NCBI RefSeq assembly: GCF_902810435.1
Contig: NZ_LR778174.1
Coordinates: 855,501-919,500 of the forward strand
Length of the DNA: 64,000 nucleotides
Reading direction: 5' to 3'
DNA from: Veillonella parvula
GTDB lineage: Bacteria; Bacillota; Negativicutes; Veillonellales; Veillonellaceae
A program made the position numbers and the translations under genes. The notes beneath the pieces were generated by a model, which was given only the letters and a program-made list of their open reading frames with translations, was not told the origin of the DNA and searched no databases. Positions 52,498-60,647 of this stretch are shown in pieces; position 1 is the first letter of the stretch; every line of letters starts with the position of its first letter.

Positions 52498-53379
52498 ATG
52501 AAAGGCATAATTATTGCATCCTTTGGATCAATTTACCAAGATGCTGTGGAGAAATCCATTGGCAGTATAGAGAAAAAAGTACGTTCCATGTATAGTGATA
52601 TGGAGGTACGCCGCGTATTCTTATCTGATGCATTAGTAGAGAAGTGGAATGAGAAATACGAAGATAAGATTTCTTCTTTCACAGAGGCTATGCAAGATTT
52701 CGCTCGTATGGGTATCGATGAGGTGTACATTCAACCTATTACATTGGTGGCAGATCAGTGTTACCAACAAATGCGCAAACAAGCATTAAAATTTTTACAT
52801 AGCAATGAATATGGTTTTAGCCAGGTAAATATTGGTAAACCATTGCTTACCTCTTTAGGTGTAAAAAATTATGCCGATGATTATGAAGCAACATTAGAAA
52901 GCATTGTTCGTCACGTTAATACAAAAGCACTTAATAAATCTGTTGTGCTCATGGCGAATGGTCAAAATCAATTAGAGTTCAGTACATTGCAATTAAAGGC
53001 GATGTATGGTGCAGCACCAAATGTAGTAGTATTTACTACAAATGGTTTCCCTACTTTTAAACAAGCTCTTACTTTCTTGGATCGTATGGGGCATAAAGAT
53101 TTATTAGTTGTACCATTGGCTCTCATAGGTTCTACACATTTAATGGATTATCTTGGCGGTGAACGCTCCGATTCCATTTATGCTTTACTCGCTGAGGAAG
53201 GCTACAATGTTGACATCTGGAATGAAGGGCTTGGGGAAAACCCACATGTACAAGATTTATTTTTGAAACATTTAGGTCAAGCTATCCGCATGTCTGATCG
53301 GAAACGGCCCATGCCTAGAGAATCCGTAAAACCTGTCATGACAAATTCTCGCTTAGAAGCGCAAGGTTTGATTTCTTGA
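52498..53379 (+). CDS. CbiK-like chelatase paralogue with altered metal ligands
   Basis: A 293-residue cytoplasmic protein with the CbiK fold and length (IIIASFGSIYQDAVEKSI start, LGENPHVQDLFLKHL end). Compared with CbiK, the catalytic Glu position is Cys88 (VADQCYQQ), the first catalytic His is Asn154 (LMANGQNQ), and only the second His, H214 (LIGSTHLMD), remains. It has a C-terminal tail of about 20 residues rich in Arg and Pro. It may use another metal or tetrapyrrole, act as a partner or carrier, or be inactive. ATGGAGGTCAC ribosome site; followed by its own terminator. Confidence 0.8.
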   Translation: MKGIIIASFGSIYQDAVEKSIGSIEKKVRSMYSDMEVRRVFLSDALVEKWNEKYEDKISSFTEAMQDFARMGIDEVYIQPITLVADQCYQQMRKQALKFLHSNEYGFSQVNIGKPLLTSLGVKNYADDYEATLESIVRHVNTKALNKSVVLMANGQNQLEFSTLQLKAMYGAAPNVVVFTTNGFPTFKQALTFLDRMGHKDLLVVPLALIGSTHLMDYLGGERSDSIYALLAEEGYNVDIWNEGLGENPHVQDLFLKHLGQAIRMSDRKRPMPRESVKPVMTNSRLEAQGLIS

Positions 53380-53430
53380 TTTTTGCTATTACATAATTAG
53401 ACATACAACACTCCACTCTTTCACATTAAT

Positions 53431-53470
53431 AAAAATCCTCCTTGTTGGACATCCAATGAGGAGGATTTTT
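53431..53470 (+). terminator. Terminator after the CbiK-like paralogue
   Basis: AAAAATCCTCC pairs with GAGGATTTTT around a TTGTTGGACATCCAATGAG loop that itself can pair (TTGG/CCAA). Confidence 0.8.
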
Positions 53471-53585
53471 ACTTTTACCATGAAAGATAAGAATAATTTC
53501 TATTTTATACGTACCACGGTATGCCCCTATAGAATGGTCTATGGTATGATTAAGATACATTATTAGTTAATATAAGGAGACATTC

Positions 53586-54440
53586 ATGAAACAAGCTATT
53601 TTAGTTGTTGCCTTTGGATCCACTGTGGACAGTGCTCGTGAACATAATATCGATTCCGTAGTAGAACATATTCGTAAATCGTATCCGGATTATACTGTAG
53701 AATTAGCTTTTTCCTCTCGTATCATCGTTAAGCGCTTACGTGAGCGTGGTATTGAGATTCCTACTGAACAAGGGGCGTTAGAAAAACTAATTCGAGAAGG
53801 TTATACACATGTATATGTGCAGCCACTTCATTTCACCGGTGGTGAAGAGTTCGATAAATTGAAAAATAATATCCTTGCTCATGAAGGGGAAGGACAACTC
53901 GAAGTATTACGTGTAGGTAGACCTCTCGTATACTATATGGGACAAGAAGAGCACCCAGATGATTACCAAATCTTGATTGACCATTTCATTAAATCTCTTA
54001 ATATTTCCAAAGATGATGGTTTGTTATTGGTCGGTCATGGAGGTCTTGGTTCTGGCAATTCTTCATATGGTAATTTACAGTTTAAGCTAATCCGTAATGG
54101 ACTTACGAATGTGCGTATTGCTGTACTTGAAAACGCACCATATGTGTCAGATGTAGCAATGCCTTGGGAATGGCTTGATGGTAAACGTCCAAAAACAATT
54201 TATGTACATCCTTTATTATTGGTACTCGGGGATCATGCACAAAATGATTTATTTGGTGAGGAAGAGGATAGTGTTGTTAATGAACTTTCTGGAGCAGGAT
54301 ATGCGGTTAAACCAATTCATAGTGCTCTAGGTGAATATGAAGCGATTCATGATATTTTCCGTCAACATGTGCAAGATTGTATCGATGATTTGTATGGCAA
54401 ACGTAGCCCACATCGTCCTGCAATTCCAAATATTAAATAG
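53586..54440 (+). CDS. cbiK: Sirohydrochlorin cobaltochelatase (cytoplasmic)
   Basis: A 284-residue CbiK without signal peptide. It inserts Co2+ into sirohydrochlorin, the first committed step of the anaerobic B12 route. The metal-site residues are intact: E88 (FTGGEEFD), H151 (LLVGHGG) and H217 (VLGDHAQND). AAGGAG lies 7 bases before the ATG. It is followed by cbiL, cbiA and cobO on the same strand, and is the best candidate for the biosynthetic enzyme of the three paralogues. Confidence 0.94.
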   Translation: MKQAILVVAFGSTVDSAREHNIDSVVEHIRKSYPDYTVELAFSSRIIVKRLRERGIEIPTEQGALEKLIREGYTHVYVQPLHFTGGEEFDKLKNNILAHEGEGQLEVLRVGRPLVYYMGQEEHPDDYQILIDHFIKSLNISKDDGLLLVGHGGLGSGNSSYGNLQFKLIRNGLTNVRIAVLENAPYVSDVAMPWEWLDGKRPKTIYVHPLLLVLGDHAQNDLFGEEEDSVVNELSGAGYAVKPIHSALGEYEAIHDIFRQHVQDCIDDLYGKRSPHRPAIPNIK

Positions 54441-54526
54441 TATCTTTGTATATATTGTATAAATTGGTTATAATAAAAGATATTGCAATTATAAATAGAG
54501 TGTGACTATAAGAATAGGAGATACCC

Positions 54527-55234
54527 ATGAAAGGTAAATTATATGGTATTGGCGTAGGCCCTGGCGATTCTGAATTAATGACTGTGAAAGCTGCTCGCAT
54601 CGTAGGTGAAGCAGATATTATCATCACACCTAAAACAGAAAAAAAAGATGGTTCCGTAGCCCTTGATATTGCATCCCCATATATTCAAGAACATACAGAA
54701 ATCGTTCCCGTAGTATTCCCAATGGTATTGGATGATTCTACACAGGAGGAAGGTTGGCAAGAGGCTAAACGCATTATCTTGTCTTACTTAGATGAAGGTA
54801 AAAGTGTTGTATTCTTAACATTGGGTGACCCGATGTTCTATAGTACATATATGTATGTATATCGTTTGATTGAAAATACAGGTCATGAAATTGAAACAAT
54901 TCCTGGTGTGACTGCATTCTGTGCTATCGGATCTCACCTTGGCTATCCAATTGTAGAGAAGGAAGAGGTATTGGCCATCGTTCCAGCTACAGCGCCTAAA
55001 GAAAAAATCGATGCTGTATTAGCTGTTGCAGATGATGCAGTTATCATGAAGGTATATAAAAACTTTGATGAAGTACAAGAAACCTTGATTAAACATAATA
55101 TGGCAGATGATGCGGTTATGATTAGCCGTGTAGGCTTGCCTGATGAGCAAGTATTTATAGGTTTAGATAATATGCCAAAAGATACTAAACTCAACTACTT
55201 ATCTACAATTCTTGCAAAACGCAAGGATCGTTAA
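54527..55234 (+). CDS. cbiL: Cobalt-factor II (C20)-methyltransferase
   Basis: A 235-residue tetrapyrrole methylase with LYGIGVGPGDSELMTVKAA and FLTLGDPMFYSTYMYV, the CbiL/CobI pattern. It methylates C20, the step after cobalt insertion, which agrees with its place right after cbiK. ATAGGAGATACCC ribosome site. cbiA follows after 29 bases. Confidence 0.94.
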   Translation: MKGKLYGIGVGPGDSELMTVKAARIVGEADIIITPKTEKKDGSVALDIASPYIQEHTEIVPVVFPMVLDDSTQEEGWQEAKRIILSYLDEGKSVVFLTLGDPMFYSTYMYVYRLIENTGHEIETIPGVTAFCAIGSHLGYPIVEKEEVLAIVPATAPKEKIDAVLAVADDAVIMKVYKNFDEVQETLIKHNMADDAVMISRVGLPDEQVFIGLDNMPKDTKLNYLSTILAKRKDR

Positions 55235-55263
55235 CAAACACATCGTATTACGAGGTAATATCT

Positions 55264-56640
55264 ATGAACACAGTACAGATTCCACGTGTTGTCATTGCTG
55301 GCACTAATTCTGGTGTTGGTAAAACAACTATCGTAGCGGGCTTATTGGCCGCTTATGCAAATGGTGGACGTACGGTGCAATCCTTTAAAGTGGGCCCGGA
55401 TTATATTGATCCGGGCTTTCATAAAATTGCATCCGGCCGTGACAGTTATAATTTAGATACGTGGCTCGTGCCACCTCATAAATTAAATCCTTTCTTTGCT
55501 ACTATGGCGCACGATGTAGACCTTGCCATTATTGAAGGTGTTATGGGCCTTTATGATGGTGGGCGAGAAGGTGTTAGCTCTACAGCTCAAATTGCTAAAC
55601 AGTTAAATGCACCAGTGGTGCTCGTTATTGATTGCAAGGCTATGGGTGAAAGTGCGGCTGCTATTGCAAAAGGTTTCCGTGATTATGACCCAGAGGTAAA
55701 CTTTGGCGGTGTCATCTTGAACCGCTTAGGCTCAGCTAATCATGAGCGTATGGTTCGTGAAGGGATGGATAAAATTGGCGTACCTGTTATTGGTGCCATT
55801 TATCGTGATGATCGTATGCATTCTCCAGAACGTCATTTAGGACTTACACCGGTTACTGAAATTGATCCAACAGAGGCGATTAATACGATTCGAGAAGCTG
55901 TTGAGAAAATGGTAAATCTCGATGCACTATTGGAAATTGCTACTAATGCACCAACTATCGAACTACCAGATGCTATAGATGTTAAAACAATTGAAAAACG
56001 TGTGAAAATCGGTGTAGCTTATGATGAGGCGTTCTCTTTTTACTATCCAGCTAGTCTTGCTGCGTTAGAGGAAAAAGGGGCTGAGCTTGTTTATTTTAGT
56101 CCGCTTAATGATTCGGTAATTCCTGATGTAGACGGACTTGTATTTGGGGGTGGCTTCCCAGAAATGTTTTTATTCCAGTTATCTAGCAATGAGTCTATGA
56201 AGGAATCCATTCGCCAAGCTAATGCACAAGGTATGCCTATTTATGCCGAATGTGGTGGCCTTATGTATCTTTGTGAAAGCATTCATGACTTTGAAGGTTT
56301 TGTATATAAAACTGTAGGTATTGTACCTGCCAATTGTGTGATGCAACAAAAGCTTCAAAAGGTGGGGTATGTTACAGCAACTGCAAAGAGAGATACTTTA
56401 TTAGGCGCTATGAATACAGCTATTCGTGGTCATGAGTTTCATTTCTCTACAATGGAGCCAACTATAGATGACTTCCCATGGGCTTTTCATTTAGAAGGAG
56501 GCCGTAAACCTCAATCGTATGACGGCGGCTATGCAACAAAAAATGTATTAGCTTCTTACTTACATTTGAACTTTGCTGGCTCTGATGAAGGGGCACAACA
56601 CTTTGTTGATACATGTGCTACTTATAAAGCTCAAAAGTAA
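55264..56640 (+). CDS. cbiA: Cobyrinate a,c-diamide synthase
   Basis: A 458-residue ATP- and glutamine-dependent amidase. N-terminal dethiobiotin-synthetase-like domain with P-loop AGTNSGVGKTTIVAGLL and KVGPDYIDPGFH; C-terminal glutamine amidotransferase domain with YAECGGLMYLC (nucleophile Cys) and HEFHFS. It amidates the a and c side chains of cobyrinate. GAGGTAATATCT precedes the ATG. Confidence 0.95.
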   Translation: MNTVQIPRVVIAGTNSGVGKTTIVAGLLAAYANGGRTVQSFKVGPDYIDPGFHKIASGRDSYNLDTWLVPPHKLNPFFATMAHDVDLAIIEGVMGLYDGGREGVSSTAQIAKQLNAPVVLVIDCKAMGESAAAIAKGFRDYDPEVNFGGVILNRLGSANHERMVREGMDKIGVPVIGAIYRDDRMHSPERHLGLTPVTEIDPTEAINTIREAVEKMVNLDALLEIATNAPTIELPDAIDVKTIEKRVKIGVAYDEAFSFYYPASLAALEEKGAELVYFSPLNDSVIPDVDGLVFGGGFPEMFLFQLSSNESMKESIRQANAQGMPIYAECGGLMYLCESIHDFEGFVYKTVGIVPANCVMQQKLQKVGYVTATAKRDTLLGAMNTAIRGHEFHFSTMEPTIDDFPWAFHLEGGRKPQSYDGGYATKNVLASYLHLNFAGSDEGAQHFVDTCATYKAQK

Positions 56641-56668
56641 TTGATGTATTTAATCGGTTTATATCATT

Positions 56669-56747
56669 AAGTATTATCGCAATTACATTTATAAGTATTA
56701 TCGTAAATACATTCATAAGTATTGTTGCGATTACATAGCTAAGTACT
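56669..56747. repeat. 24-bp tandem repeats before cobO
   Basis: Three units of 24 bases start at 56669, 56693 and 56717, each beginning AAGTATT and containing ATTACAT or AATACAT; a fourth starts AAGTACTAG at 56741. They lie in the gap between cbiA and cobO. Confidence 0.85.
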
Positions 56748-56811
56748 AGTGAGATGTTATTGATTGGGAATAGTTAGTTCTAAGGGGCAGGTTCGTATTA
56801 AAGGAGCTATT

Positions 56812-57354
56812 ATGAATGAACGAGGTTTAATTCTAGTTAATACAGGCAATGGTAAAGGTAAAACAACAGCTGCTTTAGGTGTTGTTTTGCGTGCTGTTGG
56901 ACAAGGTTTCAAGGTTCTTATATTACAATTTATTAAGAGCGGCAATGGCTATGGTGAATTGGCAGGTCTCGCTAAACTAGGTGATCAAGTTGAAATTCGC
57001 TCTATGGGAAAAGGCTTTATTTACTATAAACGGGATGAAGTTGGGGAAGCTGAGCTTTCTCGTCACAAAGAAGCAGCACAAGTCGCTTGGCGTACATTAG
57101 TAGAGGAAGTAAATTCCGACAAATGGGATCTAATTGTTATGGATGAAATAAATAATGCCATTAATTATGAGCTTATCGATGTGCACTCTGTAGTGGAAAT
57201 GCTTAAAAATAAGCCAAAAAGACTTCATGTTGTTTTGACGGGGCGTTATGCTAAACCTGAAATCATTGATATGGCGGATACTGTAACAGAAATGAAGGTA
57301 GTAAAGCATGCTTATGAAAAGGGCATAAAAGCTGCTAAAGGAATAGAATTTTGA
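56812..57354 (+). CDS. cobO: Cob(I)yrinic acid a,c-diamide adenosyltransferase
   Basis: A 180-residue CobO/BtuR-type enzyme that transfers adenosyl from ATP to Co(I). P-loop NTGNGKGKTTAALG near residues 10-23 and a Walker B-like LIVMDEINNAI near 106. The ATG at 56812 has AAAGGAG 6 bases upstream; the in-frame start at 56764 has none. Last gene of this cobalamin group; separated from cbiA by a repeat array, so it may have its own promoter. Confidence 0.93.
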   Translation: MNERGLILVNTGNGKGKTTAALGVVLRAVGQGFKVLILQFIKSGNGYGELAGLAKLGDQVEIRSMGKGFIYYKRDEVGEAELSRHKEAAQVAWRTLVEEVNSDKWDLIVMDEINNAINYELIDVHSVVEMLKNKPKRLHVVLTGRYAKPEIIDMADTVTEMKVVKHAYEKGIKAAKGIEF

Positions 57355-57391
57355 TTTAATTCAAAAAAATCGAAAAAAATCGAAAAAGAAC

Positions 57392-57420
57392 TTGCTAAAA
57401 CTATATCGAAAATGTATAAT
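57392..57420 (+). promoter_or_regulatory. Predicted promoter of the superoxide reductase gene
   Basis: TTGCTA (57392-57397) and TATAAT (57415-57420) with a 17-base spacer; about 70 bases to the start codon. Confidence 0.7.
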
Positions 57421-57493
57421 ATAGTCATAAGCACAGAGGTGCTCAATATTCTTGACATTAAGTATGTATATAAGACTAACCAGGAGGTTAACT

Positions 57494-57883
57494 ATGGCTG
57501 TACATGATTACATTAAATCTGGCGATTTCGCTACTGAAAAACACGTTCCTGTTATCGAAACAGTTGACACTGTAAAAGCAGGTGAAACATTCCACGTTAC
57601 TTTATCCGTAGGTAAAGACATTGCACATCCAAACACTGTAGAACATCACATTGATTGGATTAAATTGTACTTCGTAGCTGAAGGCACTCAATTACCATTC
57701 GAAGTTGGCGCTATCGAGTTCAACGTTCATGGTGACGGTGCAACTGCAAACGAAGGTCCTGTAGCAGCAGTTTCTGAAGGTACTTTAGCAGTAGCTTTGA
57801 AAAAATCTGGTAAATTGATCGCTGTTTCCTACTGCAATATCCACGGTTTGTGGGAATCCGAAAAAGATATCGTAGTTGCTTAA
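57494..57883 (+). CDS. Superoxide reductase (class II desulfoferrodoxin/neelaredoxin)
   Basis: A 129-residue iron protein that reduces superoxide to peroxide without making oxygen, as in strict anaerobes. Predicted ligands of the Fe(His)4Cys centre: H17 (ATEKHVPV, with K16 as the substrate-guiding Lys), H45, H51 and C114 with H117 (CNIHGLW). No N-terminal desulforedoxin domain, hence the short form. CAGGAGG precedes the ATG at 57494. Promoter and terminator are both visible; monocistronic. Confidence 0.94.
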   Translation: MAVHDYIKSGDFATEKHVPVIETVDTVKAGETFHVTLSVGKDIAHPNTVEHHIDWIKLYFVAEGTQLPFEVGAIEFNVHGDGATANEGPVAAVSEGTLAVALKKSGKLIAVSYCNIHGLWESEKDIVVA

Positions 57884-57901
57884 TTAACTATTACAACTAA
57901 T

Positions 57902-57929
57902 AAAGACCAGTCCTAGGGCTGGTCTTTTT
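57902..57929 (+). terminator. Terminator of the superoxide reductase gene
   Basis: AAAGACCAG pairs with CTGGTCTTT around TCCTAGGG, followed by T. Confidence 0.87.
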
Positions 57930-58202
57930 GTATATCTATGTGTTCACATAGTTTAATAATGAGGCAAAGTTAAACTTTTAATAGTAGATATTTAATGGCA
58001 TTATGGCTAATACATGTTAGGATTGTTTAATGCATATTCATAATATTATAGACATATTATTTGATTTTTAATGTCCGCATAAAAAGGAGTTTTGTATCAC
58101 TCCAGTGGATTAATTGCTGTACATCCCTTTACAGTGCTATTTGTTTGTGGTAAAGTATATGCATATTGATATTTAGTAAACATAGTTAAATGAGGGATTA
58201 TT
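57930..58202. other. Leader region of lysC
   Basis: 270 AT-rich bases with two small hairpins (GGAGT/ACTCC near 58087, CTGTA/TACAG near 58118). No lysine riboswitch pattern was seen. Confidence 0.5.
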
Positions 58203-59432
58203 GTGGCCTTAATCGTTAAAAAATTTGGTGGTAGTTCCGTAGCTACACCAGAAAAAATATTTAATATTGTTGATCGCGTTCTTCGTGAGAAGCAAGCTGA
58301 CGATAAAATCGTTCTTGTTGTATCTGCTATGGGTGATACAACTGATGACTTGGTGGCCTTAGCTAAACAAGTTACATCCAAGCCGTATGGTCGCGAAATG
58401 GACCGCTTGTTGTCTACCGGTGAACAAGTAACAATTGCATTGATGGCAATGGCTTTTAACGAACGTGGTCAGGAATCTGTATCCTTAACAGGTGATCAAG
58501 CAGGTATCACAAGTAGTGATACGTTTAATAAAGGTCGCATTTTGGGCGTTGATCCTAATCGTGTGTTTGAAGCTTTGGATGAAGGTAAAATTGTGGTAGT
58601 TGCTGGTTTCCAAGGTATAACTGAATATGGTGATATGGTGACATTAGGCCGTGGTGGCTCTGATACAACAGCTGTTGCATTGGCAGGTGCTATGAAAGCG
58701 GATGTATGTGAGATTTTTACGGACGTAGACGGCGTATATTCTACAGATCCTCGCGTGGCGAAGGAAGCTTTCAAATTAGAAGAAGTAACGTATGGCGAAA
58801 TGCTTGAGATGGCACGCCTTGGTGCAGGTGTAATGCAGCCGCGTGCCGTAGAAATGGGTTTCCGTTATGGTGTACCTATTCATGTACGTTCTACATTTAG
58901 TGATAAACCAGGTACTATTATTCGGGAGGATTATACTGTGGAAGCAAATAAACACGTAATTACTGGCGTAGCTGATGATACAAATACAGCAAAAGTAGCT
59001 CTTGTAGGCGTTGAAAATAAACCAGGTGTTGCAGCGACTGTATTCAAAGCATTAGCTGCTAGAAACGTTGACGTAGATATGATTGTTCAATCTATCCGTT
59101 CCGTGGGAGAACCAAAAACTGATCTTATCTTTACAGTAGCTATGGATGATGTGGTATTAGCTCGAGAAGTATTAGAAGAATTACAAAAAGCAGTAGATAT
59201 TGAAGCTGTTAATATTGACGAAAAAATGGCGAAAGTTTCCATTATTGGTGCAGGCATGTTAGGACAACCTGGTGTAGCTGCGCAAATGTTTGATATCTTG
59301 AGCCAAGAAGGTATCAATATTGAAATCATTTCTACTTCTGAAATTAGTATTTCTTGTCTTGTTGCTGAAGATCGCGTAAAAGATGCTGTTCGTGTAATTC
59401 ATAATGGCTTATTGTTAGATCAACGAGGTTAA
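58203..59432 (+). CDS. lysC: Aspartate kinase
   Basis: A 409-residue kinase that phosphorylates aspartate, the entry to Lys, Met, Thr and diaminopimelate. N-terminal KKFGGSSVAT and FTDVDGVYSTDPR are the ATP and aspartate motifs; two ACT domains follow (about 265-405) and mediate amino acid feedback. The start is GTG at 58203 with GAGGG upstream. A small unknown gene follows after 7 bases, so the two are likely cotranscribed. Confidence 0.95.
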   Translation: MALIVKKFGGSSVATPEKIFNIVDRVLREKQADDKIVLVVSAMGDTTDDLVALAKQVTSKPYGREMDRLLSTGEQVTIALMAMAFNERGQESVSLTGDQAGITSSDTFNKGRILGVDPNRVFEALDEGKIVVVAGFQGITEYGDMVTLGRGGSDTTAVALAGAMKADVCEIFTDVDGVYSTDPRVAKEAFKLEEVTYGEMLEMARLGAGVMQPRAVEMGFRYGVPIHVRSTFSDKPGTIIREDYTVEANKHVITGVADDTNTAKVALVGVENKPGVAATVFKALAARNVDVDMIVQSIRSVGEPKTDLIFTVAMDDVVLAREVLEELQKAVDIEAVNIDEKMAKVSIIGAGMLGQPGVAAQMFDILSQEGINIEIISTSEISISCLVAEDRVKDAVRVIHNGLLLDQRG

Positions 59433-59439
59433 TCACTGC

Positions 59440-59757
59440 ATGGATAGTCTACGTAGTTTTATGGATGAAATGCTCAATGACCAAGGTCGTAAGGAAGGTT
59501 TCATTAGCGATCTACTAGGAAATCTAAAAAATCAGCCTATTCCAACATTGGAACAAGCTCAAACTGGTTATACAACAATGAGTAATTTACATGGTATCTT
59601 CTATGATTACGATAAGTCTGAGGTTACTATTACTTACAAGGTTGTACCAGATATGTATCAACCATATACATTGAGTTTTATACAATTCGAAGCCGTGTTA
59701 GAAGGCTTATTAACCTTGCGTCGTAATCAAAAGTGGCAGATGCAACATAATAAATAA
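59440..59757 (+). CDS. Small cytoplasmic protein of unknown function
   Basis: A 105-residue soluble protein starting MDSLRSFMDEMLNDQG, with an N-terminal helix and a beta-rich C-part (EVTITYKVVPDMYQPYTL). No family recognised. It starts 7 bases after lysC, with GAGGTT at the lysC end as ribosome site, and ends at a strong terminator. Confidence 0.65.
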   Translation: MDSLRSFMDEMLNDQGRKEGFISDLLGNLKNQPIPTLEQAQTGYTTMSNLHGIFYDYDKSEVTITYKVVPDMYQPYTLSFIQFEAVLEGLLTLRRNQKWQMQHNK

Positions 59758-59761
59758 TATG

Positions 59762-59793
59762 AACCCCATGGGTATACTTGCCTATGGGGTTTT
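59762..59793 (+). terminator. Terminator after lysC and the small gene
   Basis: AACCCCATGGG pairs with CCTATGGGGTT, followed by TT. Confidence 0.8.
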
Positions 59794-59822
59794 GTAATTG
59801 TACGCCGAATAGGCATGACTAA

Positions 59823-59843
59823 ACCCCCAGTTAAACTGGGGGT
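59823..59843 (+). repeat. Left-end hairpin of the IS200 element
   Basis: Perfect pairing of ACCCCCAGTT with AACTGGGGGT. TnpA recognises such subterminal hairpins on single-stranded DNA. Confidence 0.85.
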
Positions 59844-59870
59844 CAGTAAAATTTCTTAGAGAAAAGGAAA

Positions 59871-59932
59871 GAACCTCCTAGTGCTAAAATGGAGTTGGTC
59901 TGGCAACCACAACATTTCAACATAGGAGGTTC
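59871..59932 (+). promoter_or_regulatory. Ribosome-site-sequestering hairpin of tnpA
   Basis: GAACCTCCTA (59871-59880) is an exact complement of TAGGAGGTTC (59923-59932), which contains the tnpA Shine-Dalgarno sequence. The fold would hide the ribosome site, as known for IS200. Confidence 0.8.
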
Positions 59933-59933
59933 A

Positions 59934-60404
59934 ATGTCAATGAATGACGTAAAAAGCTTATCACATAGTAAATGGAGATGTAAATATCATATTGTTTTTG
60001 CTCCAAAGTATAGAAGGCAAATAATTTATGGTCGGATAAAAGCTGATGTAGGTAAAATTCTAAGAGATTTATGTAAGAGAAAAAATGTAGAAATTATCGA
60101 GGCAGAATGCTGTCCGGATCATATACATATGCTAGTAACAATTCCACCACATTTAAGCGTATCAAGTTTTATGGGATATTTAAAAAGCAAAAGTAGCCTC
60201 ATGATATTCGATAAACACGCAAATTTAAAATATAAGTATGGAAATAGACATTTTTGGTGTAGAGGATATTATGTGGATACGGTGGGAAGATATGAAGGAG
60301 CGATAAAAGAGTATATTCGCAATCAGTTACAAGAAGATATAGCACAAGATACATTAAACTTTAAAGAATATACCGACCCGTTTACGGGTGAGCCGGTAAA
60401 ATAG
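59934..60404 (+). CDS. tnpA: IS200/IS605 family transposase TnpA (Y1 HUH enzyme)
   Basis: A 156-residue single-strand DNA transposase. The HUH motif is H63-I-H65 (CPDHIHML), and the nucleophile is Y127 in IKEYIRNQ with Q131 downstream, in agreement with IS608 TnpA. The ATG at 59934 follows AGGAGG by 5 bases; the in-frame ATG at 59889 lies upstream of the ribosome site and is rejected. All catalytic residues are intact, so the element may be active. It works on the lagging-strand template and moves by peel-and-paste. Confidence 0.95.
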   Translation: MSMNDVKSLSHSKWRCKYHIVFAPKYRRQIIYGRIKADVGKILRDLCKRKNVEIIEAECCPDHIHMLVTIPPHLSVSSFMGYLKSKSSLMIFDKHANLKYKYGNRHFWCRGYYVDTVGRYEGAIKEYIRNQLQEDIAQDTLNFKEYTDPFTGEPVK

Positions 60405-60414
60405 GCAAAATAAA

Positions 60415-60543
60415 AGCCCCCGAGTAGGGGGCAGCCAGTGGTAATAGAGTGGTTGTCAGATCATTCAATGCCCTCTTTAGAGGGCCACCACTAGAGAAAG
60501 ACCCTTATAGGGTCAGGGCAAACCACCCGTTCTACGGGTGGTT
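60415..60543 (+). ncRNA. Structured 3' region of the IS200 element (possible omegaRNA-like or regulatory RNA)
   Basis: After tnpA there is GCCCCC/GGGGGC (60416-60432), then AGTGGT paired with ACCACT enclosing GCCCTCTTTAGAGGGC, then GACCC/GGGTC, and the right-end hairpin at 60521-60543. A run of several stable hairpins ending exactly at the right end resembles the omegaRNA region of TnpB elements, but no nuclease gene is in the window. Transcription is not shown. Confidence 0.45.
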
Positions 60544-60647
60544 ATGATTCGATAATTATTCTTAACATCTATATATAGAGTCATCGATATGATATAATAA
60601 ATTATTCAGAGAGAAATCATTATATTAGTATAGAAAGAAGGGACAGC

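Larger units (their letters stand above)
59810..60550 (+). mobile_element. IS200/IS605-family element (tnpA only)
   Basis: A single Y1 transposase gene with a left-end hairpin ACCCCCAGTT/AACTGGGGGT at 59823-59843 and a right-end hairpin AACCACCCGT/ACGGGTGGTT at 60521-60543. There are no terminal inverted repeats and no target duplication, as expected for this family, so exact ends are approximate. No tnpB is present. Between tnpA and the right end lie about 115 bases of dense hairpins. Confidence 0.88.

Noticed and set aside
57930-58202. Lysine riboswitch before lysC
   Set aside because: Length would allow it, but the conserved lysine-element sequences and the five-helix junction were not found.
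59889-59933. Earlier ATG for the IS200 transposase
   Set aside because: It lies upstream of the AGGAGG site, and the added 15 residues do not resemble TnpA.
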